This document shows, one piece after another, positions 34,626 through 42,990 of a DNA stretch of 43,745 nt; position 1 is the stretch's first letter; every line of letters starts with the position of its first letter. This DNA comes from an uncultured Pelagibacteraceae bacterium. Its GTDB lineage: Bacteria; Pseudomonadota; Alphaproteobacteria; Pelagibacterales; Pelagibacteraceae. The stretch covers positions 1 to 43,745 of the forward strand of contig CABYVK010000011.1 in the NCBI GenBank assembly GCA_902522385.1. Direction: 5' to 3'. The notes beneath the pieces are model-generated. The model did no database searches. It was given only the letters and a program-made list of their open reading frames with translations, and was not told the DNA's origin. The position numbers were made by a program, and so were the translations under genes.

Positions 34626-36194
34626 TTAAAATACTATAAGGCCAAAAATTACAAGAAGTAATAAACCAATAATAGATTGATTTCTAAATGCTATCATTTC
34701 TGATTTCTTATCATTCAGAGCGGTGTAAGAATTTGAATTTTGTGGAATTTGACCACTAGCTAAAAAAGTTAATGCTTGATTTGCTTTATCCATAATCTCA
34801 GGAAATTCTGGTAAACGTTTAATCACTTCAGATGTATTTTTTAAAGTTTCATTTAAATTATTAATTGGATCTTTGGTTTCTTTAAGCCAATTTTCTAGTA
34901 CAGGCTTTGAAGTTGTCCAAATATTTGTGTTTGGATTTAGTTTTCTTGCTACACCTTCAACAACAACCATAGTTTTTTGCAACATTAATAATTGAGGTTG
35001 AGTTTGCATATTAAACTTTTCTGTTACATCAAACAATTGTTTGAGTAATTTACCTCCTGAAATATCTTTTACTTCTTGACCAAATATAGGCTCACCAATT
35101 GATCTCAAAGCTTGAGCTAGATCATCGATTGGTACATCTTTTGGAACTAATCCAGCCACTAAGTGAACTTCAGCTACTTTACGATAATCTCTTTGAATAA
35201 ATCCAAATAAAATTTCTGCTAAAAACCTTTTACTAAGTTTGTCTAACCTGCCCATAATCCCAAAATCTATAGGTACAATTTGGCCACTATTATCAACAAA
35301 AATATTTCCTTGATGCATATCTGCATGAAAAAAACCATCTCTTACAGCATGTCTTAAAAAATGTTGGATAATATCTTCAGCTATTTTATTAGTATCTAAA
35401 TTTCTTTTCTTTAGCTCCTCAGCTTCTCTTATCGAAATTCCATCTATCCAATCCAAAGTCATTACATTTTCACTAGTAAAATTCCAATAAATTTCAGGAA
35501 CTTTAAATCCAGCATCATTTTTAGTATTTTCAGCATATTCATTAGCAGCAGCAGCTTCGAATCTTAAATCCATTTCAAGATTAGTTATTTCTTTAAGTAA
35601 AAAAACAACTTCAACAAGTTTTAATCTTTTTGTTTTTTTTACAAATGACTCAATTATAAATGCAAACAGCATCATCGCATCTATTTCTTCATTAAATATT
35701 TTTTTTATATTTGGTCTTAAGATTTTTATTGCTACATCTTTAATTGTGCCATTGTCATTTATTTTTGCTTTATGAACTTGTGCAATTGAAGCAGCAGCAA
35801 CTGGTTCACTTAAATCGATTATTGAATTAAATGCATCAACTCCAAGATCTTCTTTAATAATTTCTTTTGCTTCATGAATTGAAAAAGGGGGTAATCGATC
35901 TTGAAGTTTTTCTAGCTTTAAAGATAATTCTTCTCCGATTATATCTGGTCTAGTAGCAAGAAATTGACCAAGTTTGATGAAAGTAGTACCCATAGATTCT
36001 AATGACCTAGATAGTCTTTCACCATCATCCTCAATTAAATTTTTTTGTTCTTTTTTTTCAAATGAAATAGATAAAACTTGGAATAATATTGTTACAGCTA
36101 AAGGAGGTTTTTTAAATTTTGATGCAATTTTTAAAATATCTGATTTTGCAATTTTTCTTCCTAATTTAAATAAAGTAATAAGTTTTTTAATCAT
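34626..36194 (-). CDS. ubiB: UbiB atypical kinase/ATPase for ubiquinone synthesis
   Basis: Membrane-associated ADCK/UbiB-family protein needed for ubiquinone biosynthesis. Family marks: the KxGQ motif in FIKLGQFLATRPDI, the Ala-rich loop AAASIAQVHKA, the catalytic-loop HADMHQGNIFV and the metal-binding IDFGIMGRL. The C-terminus has one membrane helix (SIIGLLLLVIFGLIVF). I start it at the ATG at 36192-36194, overlapping the ubiE stop by one base (TAATG), giving 522 aa. A TTG four codons upstream is less likely. Confidence 0.95.
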   Translation of the reverse strand: MIKKLITLFKLGRKIAKSDILKIASKFKKPPLAVTILFQVLSISFEKKEQKNLIEDDGERLSRSLESMGTTFIKLGQFLATRPDIIGEELSLKLEKLQDRLPPFSIHEAKEIIKEDLGVDAFNSIIDLSEPVAAASIAQVHKAKINDNGTIKDVAIKILRPNIKKIFNEEIDAMMLFAFIIESFVKKTKRLKLVEVVFLLKEITNLEMDLRFEAAAANEYAENTKNDAGFKVPEIYWNFTSENVMTLDWIDGISIREAEELKKRNLDTNKIAEDIIQHFLRHAVRDGFFHADMHQGNIFVDNSGQIVPIDFGIMGRLDKLSKRFLAEILFGFIQRDYRKVAEVHLVAGLVPKDVPIDDLAQALRSIGEPIFGQEVKDISGGKLLKQLFDVTEKFNMQTQPQLLMLQKTMVVVEGVARKLNPNTNIWTTSKPVLENWLKETKDPINNLNETLKNTSEVIKRLPEFPEIMDKANQALTFLASGQIPQNSNSYTALNDKKSEMIAFRNQSIIGLLLLVIFGLIVF

Positions 36195-36898
36195 TAAATT
36201 TTCCAACCACTATGAATTGAAACAATACCACCAGAAAGATTTCTATAAGAACATTTATGAAAATTATTTTTTTCCATCAACTCTATTAATTCATCTTGAT
36301 TAATAAATTGTTCAATACTTTTGATTAAATATTCGTAAGGTTCTTTTTCTCCAACTACAAACTGACCAATAATAGGAATGAGTTTTGAATAATTTTTATA
36401 TACAAAATCAAGATTTGAATTTTGAATCTTAGAAAATTCCAGACATAGATAGCGTCCACCAGGCTTTAAAACTCTATAGGCTTCTGAAAGTGCTTTATTT
36501 AAATTTTTTGTATTTCTTAGCCCAAAGCTAATAGTGTAATAATCAAATGAATTGTCTGTTATTGGTAATTTTTCTGCTGGAGAAATAACCCATTTTACAT
36601 TTTTGTAATTAGATAATTTTTGCTTTCCTTGACCAACCATTCCTTTATTAGGGTCTACACAAGTAATTTCAGCCTCTTTATTTGTGCTATCTAAAAATAA
36701 CTTTCCAACATCCCCTGTCCCGCACGCAACATCTATTAATTTTCTATTAACTCTCGGATTCATCATATTGATTAAACTTTTTTTCCAATATCTATGTACA
36801 CCCATAGACATAAAGTCATTCATCAAGTCATATTTGTTGTAGACCTGATTAAATACATTTTCTACAAGTCCTTTTTTATTTTGAAGATTTTGTTGCAT
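36194..36898 (-). CDS. ubiE: Ubiquinone/menaquinone C-methyltransferase
   Basis: SAM-dependent C-methylation of the demethoxyquinol intermediate in ubiquinone biosynthesis. 234 residues: the N-terminal FNQVYNKYDLMNDFMSMGVH is the ubiE/COQ5 signature 1 region; SAM motif I is VACGTGDVG; SFGLRNTKNLNKALSEAYRV followed by LKPGGR is signature 2. First gene of the leftward operon ubiE-ubiB-coaBC-dut; divergent from mutM by 29 bases, a widespread alphaproteobacterial arrangement. Confidence 0.97.
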   Translation of the reverse strand: MQQNLQNKKGLVENVFNQVYNKYDLMNDFMSMGVHRYWKKSLINMMNPRVNRKLIDVACGTGDVGKLFLDSTNKEAEITCVDPNKGMVGQGKQKLSNYKNVKWVISPAEKLPITDNSFDYYTISFGLRNTKNLNKALSEAYRVLKPGGRYLCLEFSKIQNSNLDFVYKNYSKLIPIIGQFVVGEKEPYEYLIKSIEQFINQDELIELMEKNNFHKCSYRNLSGGIVSIHSGWKI

Positions 36899-36927
36899 AA
36901 AAAAATATATATTGAATATAGTATCAA

Positions 36928-37791
36928 ATGCCAGAATTACCAGAAGTAGAAATTGTTAGACAATCCCTTCATAAAAAGATCAAAAAAAAAAGCATAAAAA
37001 AAGTAATAATTAGAAATAGGAATTTAAGGTTTAAAATACCAAGTGATTTTGAAAGTTTTCTTAAAAATAAAAAAATAATTGAAGTTAGTAGATTTTCTAA
37101 ATATTTGATTATCCATTTTGAAAATGAAGATTATTGTTTAATTCATTTAGGAATGTCTGGAACAATCCATATTCTTGATAACAAAAAGCCTCAAAAATTT
37201 ACGAACACTAGTTTTTATCATTCACCTTTTTTACCTAAAAAACACAACCATGCAGAGTTTGTATTTGATAGCTTTAAAGTATTTTATAATGATCCAAGAC
37301 GCTTTGGATTTTTCGAAATAATCAAAAATCATCAAGATTTAAAAAAAAGATTTAAATTAATGGGACCCGAACCCTTTAGCGACAAATTTAACTTAAATTA
37401 TTTAGTTAATTATTTTAAGAATAAAAAAAAGGATATAAAAAGTTTCTTACTTGACCAGAGATTTGTGTCTGGGATAGGTAATATTTATGCAAGTGAAATT
37501 CTTTTTGCTAGTAAAATAAATCCATTTAAAAAGGCAAAAAGACTGAGTAAAAATGAATGTTTAAATATTATTTTAAATTCTAAGAAAATACTTCAGCAGG
37601 CGATTAACAAGGGAGGTTCAAGCATAAGAGATTTTAAAGATATTTCAGGTAATAAAGGTAATTTTCAAAAGGAGTTTAAAGTTTATCAGCAAGAAGGAGC
37701 TAATTGTAAGCGCATGAAGTGCAAAGGTATTATAAAAAAAAAAATCACATCAAATAGATCAACTTTTTTTTGTGTTTCCTGTCAAAAATAG
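36928..37791 (+). CDS. mutM: Formamidopyrimidine-DNA glycosylase
   Basis: Bifunctional glycosylase/AP lyase removing 8-oxoguanine and Fapy lesions. The product begins PELPEVEIVRQSL after Met removal, giving the catalytic Pro2 and Glu3. Other marks are DPRRFGFFEI, the helix-two-turn-helix region GIGNIYASEILFASKINP and a C-terminal zinc finger of C-x4-C (NCKRMKCKG) and C-x2-C (FFCVSCQK). 287 residues. Divergent from ubiE; rpsT follows 50 bases downstream behind its own promoter. Confidence 0.97.
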   Translation: MPELPEVEIVRQSLHKKIKKKSIKKVIIRNRNLRFKIPSDFESFLKNKKIIEVSRFSKYLIIHFENEDYCLIHLGMSGTIHILDNKKPQKFTNTSFYHSPFLPKKHNHAEFVFDSFKVFYNDPRRFGFFEIIKNHQDLKKRFKLMGPEPFSDKFNLNYLVNYFKNKKKDIKSFLLDQRFVSGIGNIYASEILFASKINPFKKAKRLSKNECLNIILNSKKILQQAINKGGSSIRDFKDISGNKGNFQKEFKVYQQEGANCKRMKCKGIIKKKITSNRSTFFCVSCQK

Positions 37792-37803
37792 TTAAATATT
37801 TAG

Positions 37804-37832
37804 TTGACCACTATAAATTCTCAAGCTATACC
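37804..37832 (+). promoter_or_regulatory. Strong promoter of rpsT with GC-rich discriminator
   Basis: TTGACC (37804-37809), 17-base spacer, TATACC (37827-37832), followed by CCTGCGCAG up to the ATG at 37842. Both boxes match the housekeeping consensus at five and four of six. The predicted transcription start falls only a few bases before the ATG and no Shine-Dalgarno is present, so the message may be nearly leaderless. The CCCCTGCGC block is unusual in this AT-rich DNA and resembles stringent-control discriminators. Confidence 0.55.
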
Positions 37833-37841
37833 CCTGCGCAG

Positions 37842-38102
37842 ATGGCAAACACAAAATCAGCAATTAAGAGAATTAGAAGAATCTCTAAACAAACAGCGGT
37901 AAATAAAGCTAGAAAGAGTAAGTTTAGAAACGCTCTTAAGAAAATGAACCTTCTAATTGATAGTAAGAAGAAAGATGAAGCTCTAAAATTTCTACCAAAG
38001 TTAAACTCTGAGTTGATGAAAGTTGCTAAAACAGGAATAATAAAAAAACAAAATGCTTCTAGAAACGTTTCTAGAATTACCAAAAAAATAGCTGCAATCT
38101 AA
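37842..38102 (+). CDS. rpsT: 30S ribosomal protein S20
   Basis: Small basic 16S rRNA-binding protein. The ATG at 37842 gives 86 residues beginning MANTKSAIKRIRRISKQTA, the classic S20 start; a longer upstream frame overlapping mutM is not family-like. The C-terminus KTGIIKKQNASRNVSRITKK is also conserved. Alphaproteobacteria often have rpsT just before dnaA, as here. Confidence 0.96.
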   Translation: MANTKSAIKRIRRISKQTAVNKARKSKFRNALKKMNLLIDSKKKDEALKFLPKLNSELMKVAKTGIIKKQNASRNVSRITKKIAAI

Positions 38103-38204
38103 ACGTTAGCTTAATTTTTGAACAACTCCTGATATCCACATTATCTATTTAAGTTTTGTACTATGTTACTATATTTAGATTTAGTAAATATTTGGATTAT
38201 AGTC

Positions 38205-38267
38205 ATTCAATCTATATTCGATTTAATTTTAATTCAATCAATTAATTGATTCAATCTATATTTGATT
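38205..38267. repeat. Direct repeat pair with central palindrome
   Basis: ATTCAATCTATATTCGATT (38205-38223) and ATTCAATCTATATTTGATT (38249-38267) match at 18 of 19 bases, with starts 44 bases apart, about four helical turns. AATCAATTAATTGATT (38236-38251) is a perfect palindrome overlapping the second copy by three bases. The recurring core is ATTCAAT/ATTGA. The arrangement suggests binding sites for a dimeric or repeated protein on one DNA face. Confidence 0.65.
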
Positions 38268-38310
38268 CAATTTATAATTTTAAATTTAAGTTTAATTTAG
38301 AATTATTTTT

Positions 38311-38349
38311 TAAAATCTAAATCACAATCATAGATTTTATTTTTTTTTT
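38311..38349 (+). terminator. AT-rich hairpin with T tract before dnaA
   Basis: TAAAATCTA (38311-38319) and TAGATTTTA (38331-38339) form a nine-base stem with an 11-base loop, followed by nine T from 38341. It has the layout of an intrinsic terminator but only one or two G-C pairs in the stem, so it would be weak. It might limit read-through from rpsT into dnaA. Confidence 0.35.
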
Positions 38350-38413
38350 AATTTCTTTATTAACTTGTTGCAAATTTTTTTAAATAGTTCTAACTGAGAT
38401 TTCCCCTTAAGTT

Positions 38414-39832
38414 ATGAACAAATTAACAAATACAAAAAATATAAACAATTTTTCCTCTGAAGGCTTTGAGTGGAAGCAAGTACAGAATGAAATGAAAAAT
38501 AAACTCGGCTTAGAAGTTTATGAGAGCTGGTTAAAAAAGATTTCTTTTGTTGAGGAATTCAATAATTACTTATTATTATCAGTTCCGACAAGATTTATTA
38601 GAGATTGGATTACATCAAGGTATTTAGATCAAATATTACAAATAATTAAATTATATAAAAAAGACATTATTAGAATTGAGTTCAAAATAGTTGAAAAAGC
38701 TCAAGATATCACTTTAAAAGAAAATAATATTAAAGAGAATAATACTAATGAAAATGTTTCATTTATAAAAGATTCTTATCTCCAGTATAATCGAATTGAT
38801 CCGAATAAAAGATTCGATAATTTTATAACAGGTTCAAGTAACAAATTAGCTTACGAAGCTTCTTTAAAAGTTTCAGAAAATATATCTCATTATAATCCAC
38901 TTTATATTTATGGTGGTGTTGGAATGGGAAAAACTCACTTATTAAATTCAATAGGTTTAGAGCTTAAAAAAAATAATAAAGTAATGTTTATTTCTGCCGA
39001 ACGTTTCATGTATCAGTTTGTAAAATCAATTAAATCAAACGACATGGTTAAGTTTAAAGAATATTTTAGAAATACAGATATTTTATTAATCGATGATATC
39101 CAGTTTATAAGCGGAAAAGAGGCTATGCAGGAGGAGTTTTTTCATACATTTAATGCATTACTTGATAAGGGATCTCAAATAATTGTATCAGCTGATCGAG
39201 CACCAAACAAATTATCAAGGATTCAAGAAAGAATTAAATCAAGATTTTCTGGCGGATTAGTTGTTGATATTCAAAAGCCAGACCTTGAGTTAAGAAAAAA
39301 AATAGTTGAAAAAAAAACAGAGGAATTGAATGCTTTATATTCAGAACAATTACAAGTTTCTAGAGAAATTCAAGATTTTATAAGTAATGAAATAACTGGA
39401 AGTGTAAGAGAGTTAGTTGGTGCAATAAATAGAGTTATATCATTTTCAAGAATTTACAATAAACCTCCAAATTTTGCTGAAACAAAAGTAGTTTTAAAGG
39501 ATTTATTAAATTTAGCAGAAAATAAGGTTACAATAGATCTAATTCAGACAATTGTTTGTAAGTTTTTCAAAATCAGCAAAAATGAAATGCTATCATCAAG
39601 AAGATCAAGATATTTAGTAAGACCTAGGCAAACAGCAATTTATTTAACTAAAATTTTAACTTCTAAGTCATTACCTGAAATTGGAAGGGAATTTTCTAAC
39701 AGAGACCATACAACAATAATCCATTCAGTAAAAACTATTGAAAAGATAAAAGAAAAAGATCCTGAGATGGTTGATAATATAAATAAATTAAAAAACCAGA
39801 TTTTATATAATAATAAAGAAAATGAAATTTAA
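38414..39832 (+). CDS. dnaA: Chromosomal replication initiator DnaA
   Basis: AAA+ ATPase that opens the replication origin. 472 residues: domain I (about 12-85), a short linker, the ATPase domain with Walker A YGGVGMGKTHLLNS and Walker B LLIDDIQF, sensor region RIKSRFSGGLVVDI, and domain IV with the DNA-binding signature FSNRDHTTIIHSVKTIEK near the C-terminus. Overlaps dnaN by 11 bases. The 311-base gap upstream may carry its promoter and autoregulatory sites. Confidence 0.98.
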   Translation: MNKLTNTKNINNFSSEGFEWKQVQNEMKNKLGLEVYESWLKKISFVEEFNNYLLLSVPTRFIRDWITSRYLDQILQIIKLYKKDIIRIEFKIVEKAQDITLKENNIKENNTNENVSFIKDSYLQYNRIDPNKRFDNFITGSSNKLAYEASLKVSENISHYNPLYIYGGVGMGKTHLLNSIGLELKKNNKVMFISAERFMYQFVKSIKSNDMVKFKEYFRNTDILLIDDIQFISGKEAMQEEFFHTFNALLDKGSQIIVSADRAPNKLSRIQERIKSRFSGGLVVDIQKPDLELRKKIVEKKTEELNALYSEQLQVSREIQDFISNEITGSVRELVGAINRVISFSRIYNKPPNFAETKVVLKDLLNLAENKVTIDLIQTIVCKFFKISKNEMLSSRRSRYLVRPRQTAIYLTKILTSKSLPEIGREFSNRDHTTIIHSVKTIEKIKEKDPEMVDNINKLKNQILYNNKENEI

Positions 39833-40934
39833 CGTTAATCAACAGGATCTTCAGCAAGCATTAAATTATTGTCAAGGGGTTATTGAGAAAAGAAGCACAT
39901 TACCAATACTTTCTAATATTTTGTTAGATGTAAGCAATTCAAAACTTACTATAACTGCGACTGACCTAGATTTAATATTTATACATCAATTAAATAATGT
40001 AGAAATTCTTGAGGAGGGCAAAACAACCACAACTTCCTCAATCATGTATGATATTATAAGAAAATTTAATTCTGGAAAAAAAATAAATCTTTCTCTAACA
40101 GATATAAGCAAATTACAAGTGGAGTCTGAAAAGTCTATTTTTAATTTAAATTGTATAAATGCTACAGAGTTTCCATTAACAGACGAAAATTTTAATCAAA
40201 ATGAATTTAAAATTAAATCCAAACAACTTTTGAAACTATTAAATAAGTGTAAATTTTCAGTTTCTAATGATGAAACAAGGCATTATCTCAGTGGAATTTA
40301 TTTTCATCAAACAGAGGTTGAGGATAAAAATTATTTGACCGCAGTAGCAACTGATAGTCATAGAATGTCTATTTCAAAAATTCGATTAGAGGAAAAAATT
40401 GATTTTGACCCAATAATTTTACCTAAAAAAACAATTTTTCAACTTTGCTCTTTATTAGATAGTTATGACGGAGATGTGAAAGTTTCAAATGTAAAATCAA
40501 AAATAAAATTTGAATTAAATAATAGTATTTTAATTTCGAAACTTATTGATGGGAAATTTCCTAATTACATTCAAGTTATACCTAAAAATAATCAAAAAAA
40601 ATTAGAAATAGACTTAAAATTATTTTTAAATTCAGTTGATAGAGTAGCATCTGTTTCATTAGATAAAAAAGATGGTGTAAAATTCAATTTGTCTAAAGAT
40701 ACTCTAGATCTTTCGGTAAATAATACCAATAGTGGTGATGGTAAAGAAACTTTAAGTGTTAAGTTTGATCATGATTTAGAGATAAGTTTTAACTCTAGAT
40801 ATTTGATAGACGTTGCTTCACAATTAGATGGAGATAGAGTTGAAATTTTCTTTAATGATACTGGTTCACCAGCACTGATAAAAGATCCGGGTGATTTTGA
40901 TAGTATTTTTGTTGTTATGCCTATGAAGGGCTAA
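39822..40934 (+). CDS. dnaN: DNA polymerase III beta sliding clamp
   Basis: Ring-shaped processivity clamp. 370 residues in three clamp folds; recognisable stretches are EKRSTLPILSNILLDV (22-37), ETRHYLSGIYF, VATDSHRMSISKI and the C-terminal VFVMPMKG-like FVVMPMKG. Starts inside the dnaA 3' end (11-base overlap). Its stop shares bases with the convergent plsC. recF, gyrB and other usual followers are not here. Confidence 0.97.
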   Translation: MKFNVNQQDLQQALNYCQGVIEKRSTLPILSNILLDVSNSKLTITATDLDLIFIHQLNNVEILEEGKTTTTSSIMYDIIRKFNSGKKINLSLTDISKLQVESEKSIFNLNCINATEFPLTDENFNQNEFKIKSKQLLKLLNKCKFSVSNDETRHYLSGIYFHQTEVEDKNYLTAVATDSHRMSISKIRLEEKIDFDPIILPKKTIFQLCSLLDSYDGDVKVSNVKSKIKFELNNSILISKLIDGKFPNYIQVIPKNNQKKLEIDLKLFLNSVDRVASVSLDKKDGVKFNLSKDTLDLSVNNTNSGDGKETLSVKFDHDLEISFNSRYLIDVASQLDGDRVEIFFNDTGSPALIKDPGDFDSIFVVMPMKG

Positions 40935-41641
40935 TTAAGTAAATCTAATTCTGAATAAATATTTTTTTCAAGAATTTGAATAAAATTTTCCTTTGTTAAC
41001 CCAAAAGGAATTGGTTTTAGAATAGAGATTGTAATTGTATTATTAGAATTCTTTTTACCTTTTTTAGGCCACACATATCCAGAGTTAATTGCAACTGGCT
41101 GACAAGCAACATTTAGCTGTTCATAAATTCTCGAAGCACCTTTTTTAAAAGGTGGTCTTTCATCTGGAAGAACTCTAGTTCCTTGAGGAAAAATAATTAA
41201 AGGTCTATTAGAAGTAGCCATTATTTTTGAAATATCATCGAAAAAACCCAAGTTATCTTTTGTAACTTTGTTTCTTTTTATTGAAATTGATCCTATTTTT
41301 TTTAAGTACCAACCAAATATTGGAATTAACAATAATTCTTTTTTTAGAATAAATACAGGTGAGTTAAAGATAGTTTGTAAATAAAAAGTTTCAAACATTG
41401 ATTGATGAGATGCTGCTATAAAAAATTTTTCATTATTAATAATATTTTCTTTTCCTTTGATTGAAATTTTTACTGACAGAACAAACCTTAAACAAAAACT
41501 GGCCCAATAGCCCATTAATTTACCTCCCATCAAAACTACCTGTTTAGGTAAAAAAAATGATGGTAAAAAAATTATTGAAATAAAAATGATTCCAGTGAAA
41601 AACAATATTGAAAATAAAAAGTTTCTTATCATTTTTGTCAA
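40931..41641 (-). CDS. plsC: 1-acyl-sn-glycerol-3-phosphate acyltransferase
   Basis: Makes phosphatidic acid by acylating lysophosphatidate at the membrane. 236 residues with N-terminal hydrophobic segments (about 8-32). The acyltransferase motif is ASHQSMFET (H-x4-E where most families have H-x4-D), followed by the substrate motif FPQGTR (FPEGTR in most). Both substitutions are common in alphaproteobacterial homologues and do not imply loss of function. Four bases downstream of lysA; four-base overlap with convergent dnaN. An acyltransferase acting on another glycerol or sterol-like acceptor cannot be excluded. Confidence 0.87.
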   Translation of the reverse strand: MTKMIRNFLFSILFFTGIIFISIIFLPSFFLPKQVVLMGGKLMGYWASFCLRFVLSVKISIKGKENIINNEKFFIAASHQSMFETFYLQTIFNSPVFILKKELLLIPIFGWYLKKIGSISIKRNKVTKDNLGFFDDISKIMATSNRPLIIFPQGTRVLPDERPPFKKGASRIYEQLNVACQPVAINSGYVWPKKGKKNSNNTITISILKPIPFGLTKENFIQILEKNIYSELDLLN

Positions 41642-41644
41642 AAG

Positions 41645-42859
41645 CTAAATTATATCTTTATGCTTTTGTCTTTTTCTTATTACTGTAATTTTTGATCCTT
41701 TTATTAATAATTCTATTGGTTTAGGTCTTAAATTATAATTTGAGCTAAGTGACATTCCATAAGCTCCCACATCACATATTGCTATTAAATCTTTTTCATT
41801 CAAAACTTGAAATTTTTTTAATGTAACAAATTTATCTGTACTTTCACAAATAGGACCTACAAATTCATATGGTTTTTTAGATGTTTTGTTAGATTTTGTA
41901 ACAGGTAAAGTTTTATGAAATGCACCATACAAAGCAGGTCTCATTAAATCATTCATTGCGGCATCTAAAATTATAAATTTTTTACTTCCGCTATCTTTAA
42001 TATAGATTATTTTTGACACTAATGTACCAGTATTGCCAATAATTGATCTACCTGGCTCAAATATAATTTTAACTTTATGTTTTCTTAAAAATTTGAGAAT
42101 GGCTGTGTTGTATTTTTTATAATTAAGTTTTTTATTTTTATCAGTGTAAGTAATGCCCATACCTCCACCTAAATCTATAAATTCAAATTTATGATTTGCT
42201 TTAATTAGAATTTGACTGACCGCTTCAAGCATTTTTTCATAAGGTCTATGGTCTAAAATTTGACTGCCTATATGAACGCTTAGACATTTTAAATCAATAT
42301 TTTTTGAATTTTTGCAATAATTTATAATTTCATAGAATGTATTTTTATTTACACCAAATTTATTTTCTTTTTTCCCAGTGGATATTTGACTTAATGTTTT
42401 TGCATCTGTGTTAGGGTTTAGTCTTACACCAATTTTTATTCTTTTATTTTTTAATTTTGCTATTCGATTTATTTCTTTTATTTCACTTAAAGATTCAGCA
42501 TTAATAAGCAAAATTTTTTTATCAATAGCAAACCTGATTTCACTTGTTGTTTTACCAACACCAGAAAATACTATTTTGCTTGGATTAATTCCTGCTTTTA
42601 GTGCCATCATCAGTTCTCCTACCGAAACAACATCAGCACCTAATCCAAATTTTTTAATTTCTCTAATTATATTAACATTTGTGTTGGATTTAACCGCAAA
42701 GCAGATAAGTGGTGAAAAAGACCTGAAGTTTTTTTTAAAATTATTAATATTTTCTTTTAATTTAGAATAGGAGTAAGAATAAAATGGAGTTCCAAATTTA
42801 TTTGCGATTTTTTGAAGATTAATTTTTTCTATTGTTAGTGTTTTATTTATATATTTCAT
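41645..42859 (-). CDS. lysA: Diaminopimelate decarboxylase
   Basis: PLP enzyme for the last step of lysine synthesis. 404 residues. The PLP-binding Lys is in ICFAVKSNTNVNI, with the family marks LSVHIGSQI, DLGGGMGITY, FEPGRSIIGNTG, GPICESTDKF and the C-terminal CDVGAYGMSLSSNYN. It starts on the stop codon of the small LptM-like gene (TAATG). The argH-lptM-lysA order is common in alphaproteobacteria. Confidence 0.97.
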   Translation of the reverse strand: MKYINKTLTIEKINLQKIANKFGTPFYSYSYSKLKENINNFKKNFRSFSPLICFAVKSNTNVNIIREIKKFGLGADVVSVGELMMALKAGINPSKIVFSGVGKTTSEIRFAIDKKILLINAESLSEIKEINRIAKLKNKRIKIGVRLNPNTDAKTLSQISTGKKENKFGVNKNTFYEIINYCKNSKNIDLKCLSVHIGSQILDHRPYEKMLEAVSQILIKANHKFEFIDLGGGMGITYTDKNKKLNYKKYNTAILKFLRKHKVKIIFEPGRSIIGNTGTLVSKIIYIKDSGSKKFIILDAAMNDLMRPALYGAFHKTLPVTKSNKTSKKPYEFVGPICESTDKFVTLKKFQVLNEKDLIAICDVGAYGMSLSSNYNLRPKPIELLIKGSKITVIRKRQKHKDII

Positions 42860-42990
42860 TAAGCTAAGTTAACTGAAACTTTTTTTATTTCTGCTTTTTT
42901 ATCTGGTTCTACGTATTTAGGATCACCTTTTTTTCCACAAGAAATAACGGCACAAAATAACAATATAATTATGGTAAATTTTTTAATCAT
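42859..42990 (-). CDS. lptM: Small LptM (YifL)-like lipoprotein
   Basis: A 43-residue lipoprotein. The ATG at 42988-42990 overlaps the argH stop (ATGA) and the stop at 42859-42861 overlaps the lysA start (TAATG). The peptide starts MIKKFTIIILLFCAVISC, with lipobox Cys18, and continues GKKGDPKYVEPDKK. The C-G-x-K-G-x-P core is the hallmark of the LptM/YifL family, which in E. coli binds and stabilises the LPS translocon LptDE and also sits near lysine genes. No Asp after the Cys, so the outer membrane is expected. Assignment rests on this short core and on gene order. Confidence 0.8.
   Translation of the reverse strand: MIKKFTIIILLFCAVISCGKKGDPKYVEPDKKAEIKKVSVNLA

Larger units (their letters stand above)
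38103..38413. other. 311-base non-coding region before dnaA (candidate replication/dnaA control region)
   Basis: The longest gap in the window; no ORF or RNA gene is apparent. It holds one near-consensus DnaA box (ATATCCACA, 38132-38140, one base from TTATCCACA), a 19-base direct repeat in two copies 44 bases apart (38205 and 38249), a 16-base perfect palindrome between them (38236-38251) and a hairpin with T tract (38311-38349). This could be oriC or a dnaA autoregulatory region. Only one good DnaA box argues against a classic oriC. Confidence 0.5.

Noticed and set aside
37770-37841. Longer rpsT frame overlapping mutM
   Set aside because: S20 begins MANTKSA at 37842, and the extension covers a strong promoter.
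38132-38149. A DnaA-box cluster proving oriC
   Set aside because: Only one 9-mer is near consensus; the adjacent TTATCTATT matches six of nine and is expected by chance in AT-rich DNA.
41380-41420. PlsC inactive because its motif is H-x4-E
   Set aside because: H-x4-E is common in alphaproteobacterial homologues and Glu can replace Asp in the charge relay.
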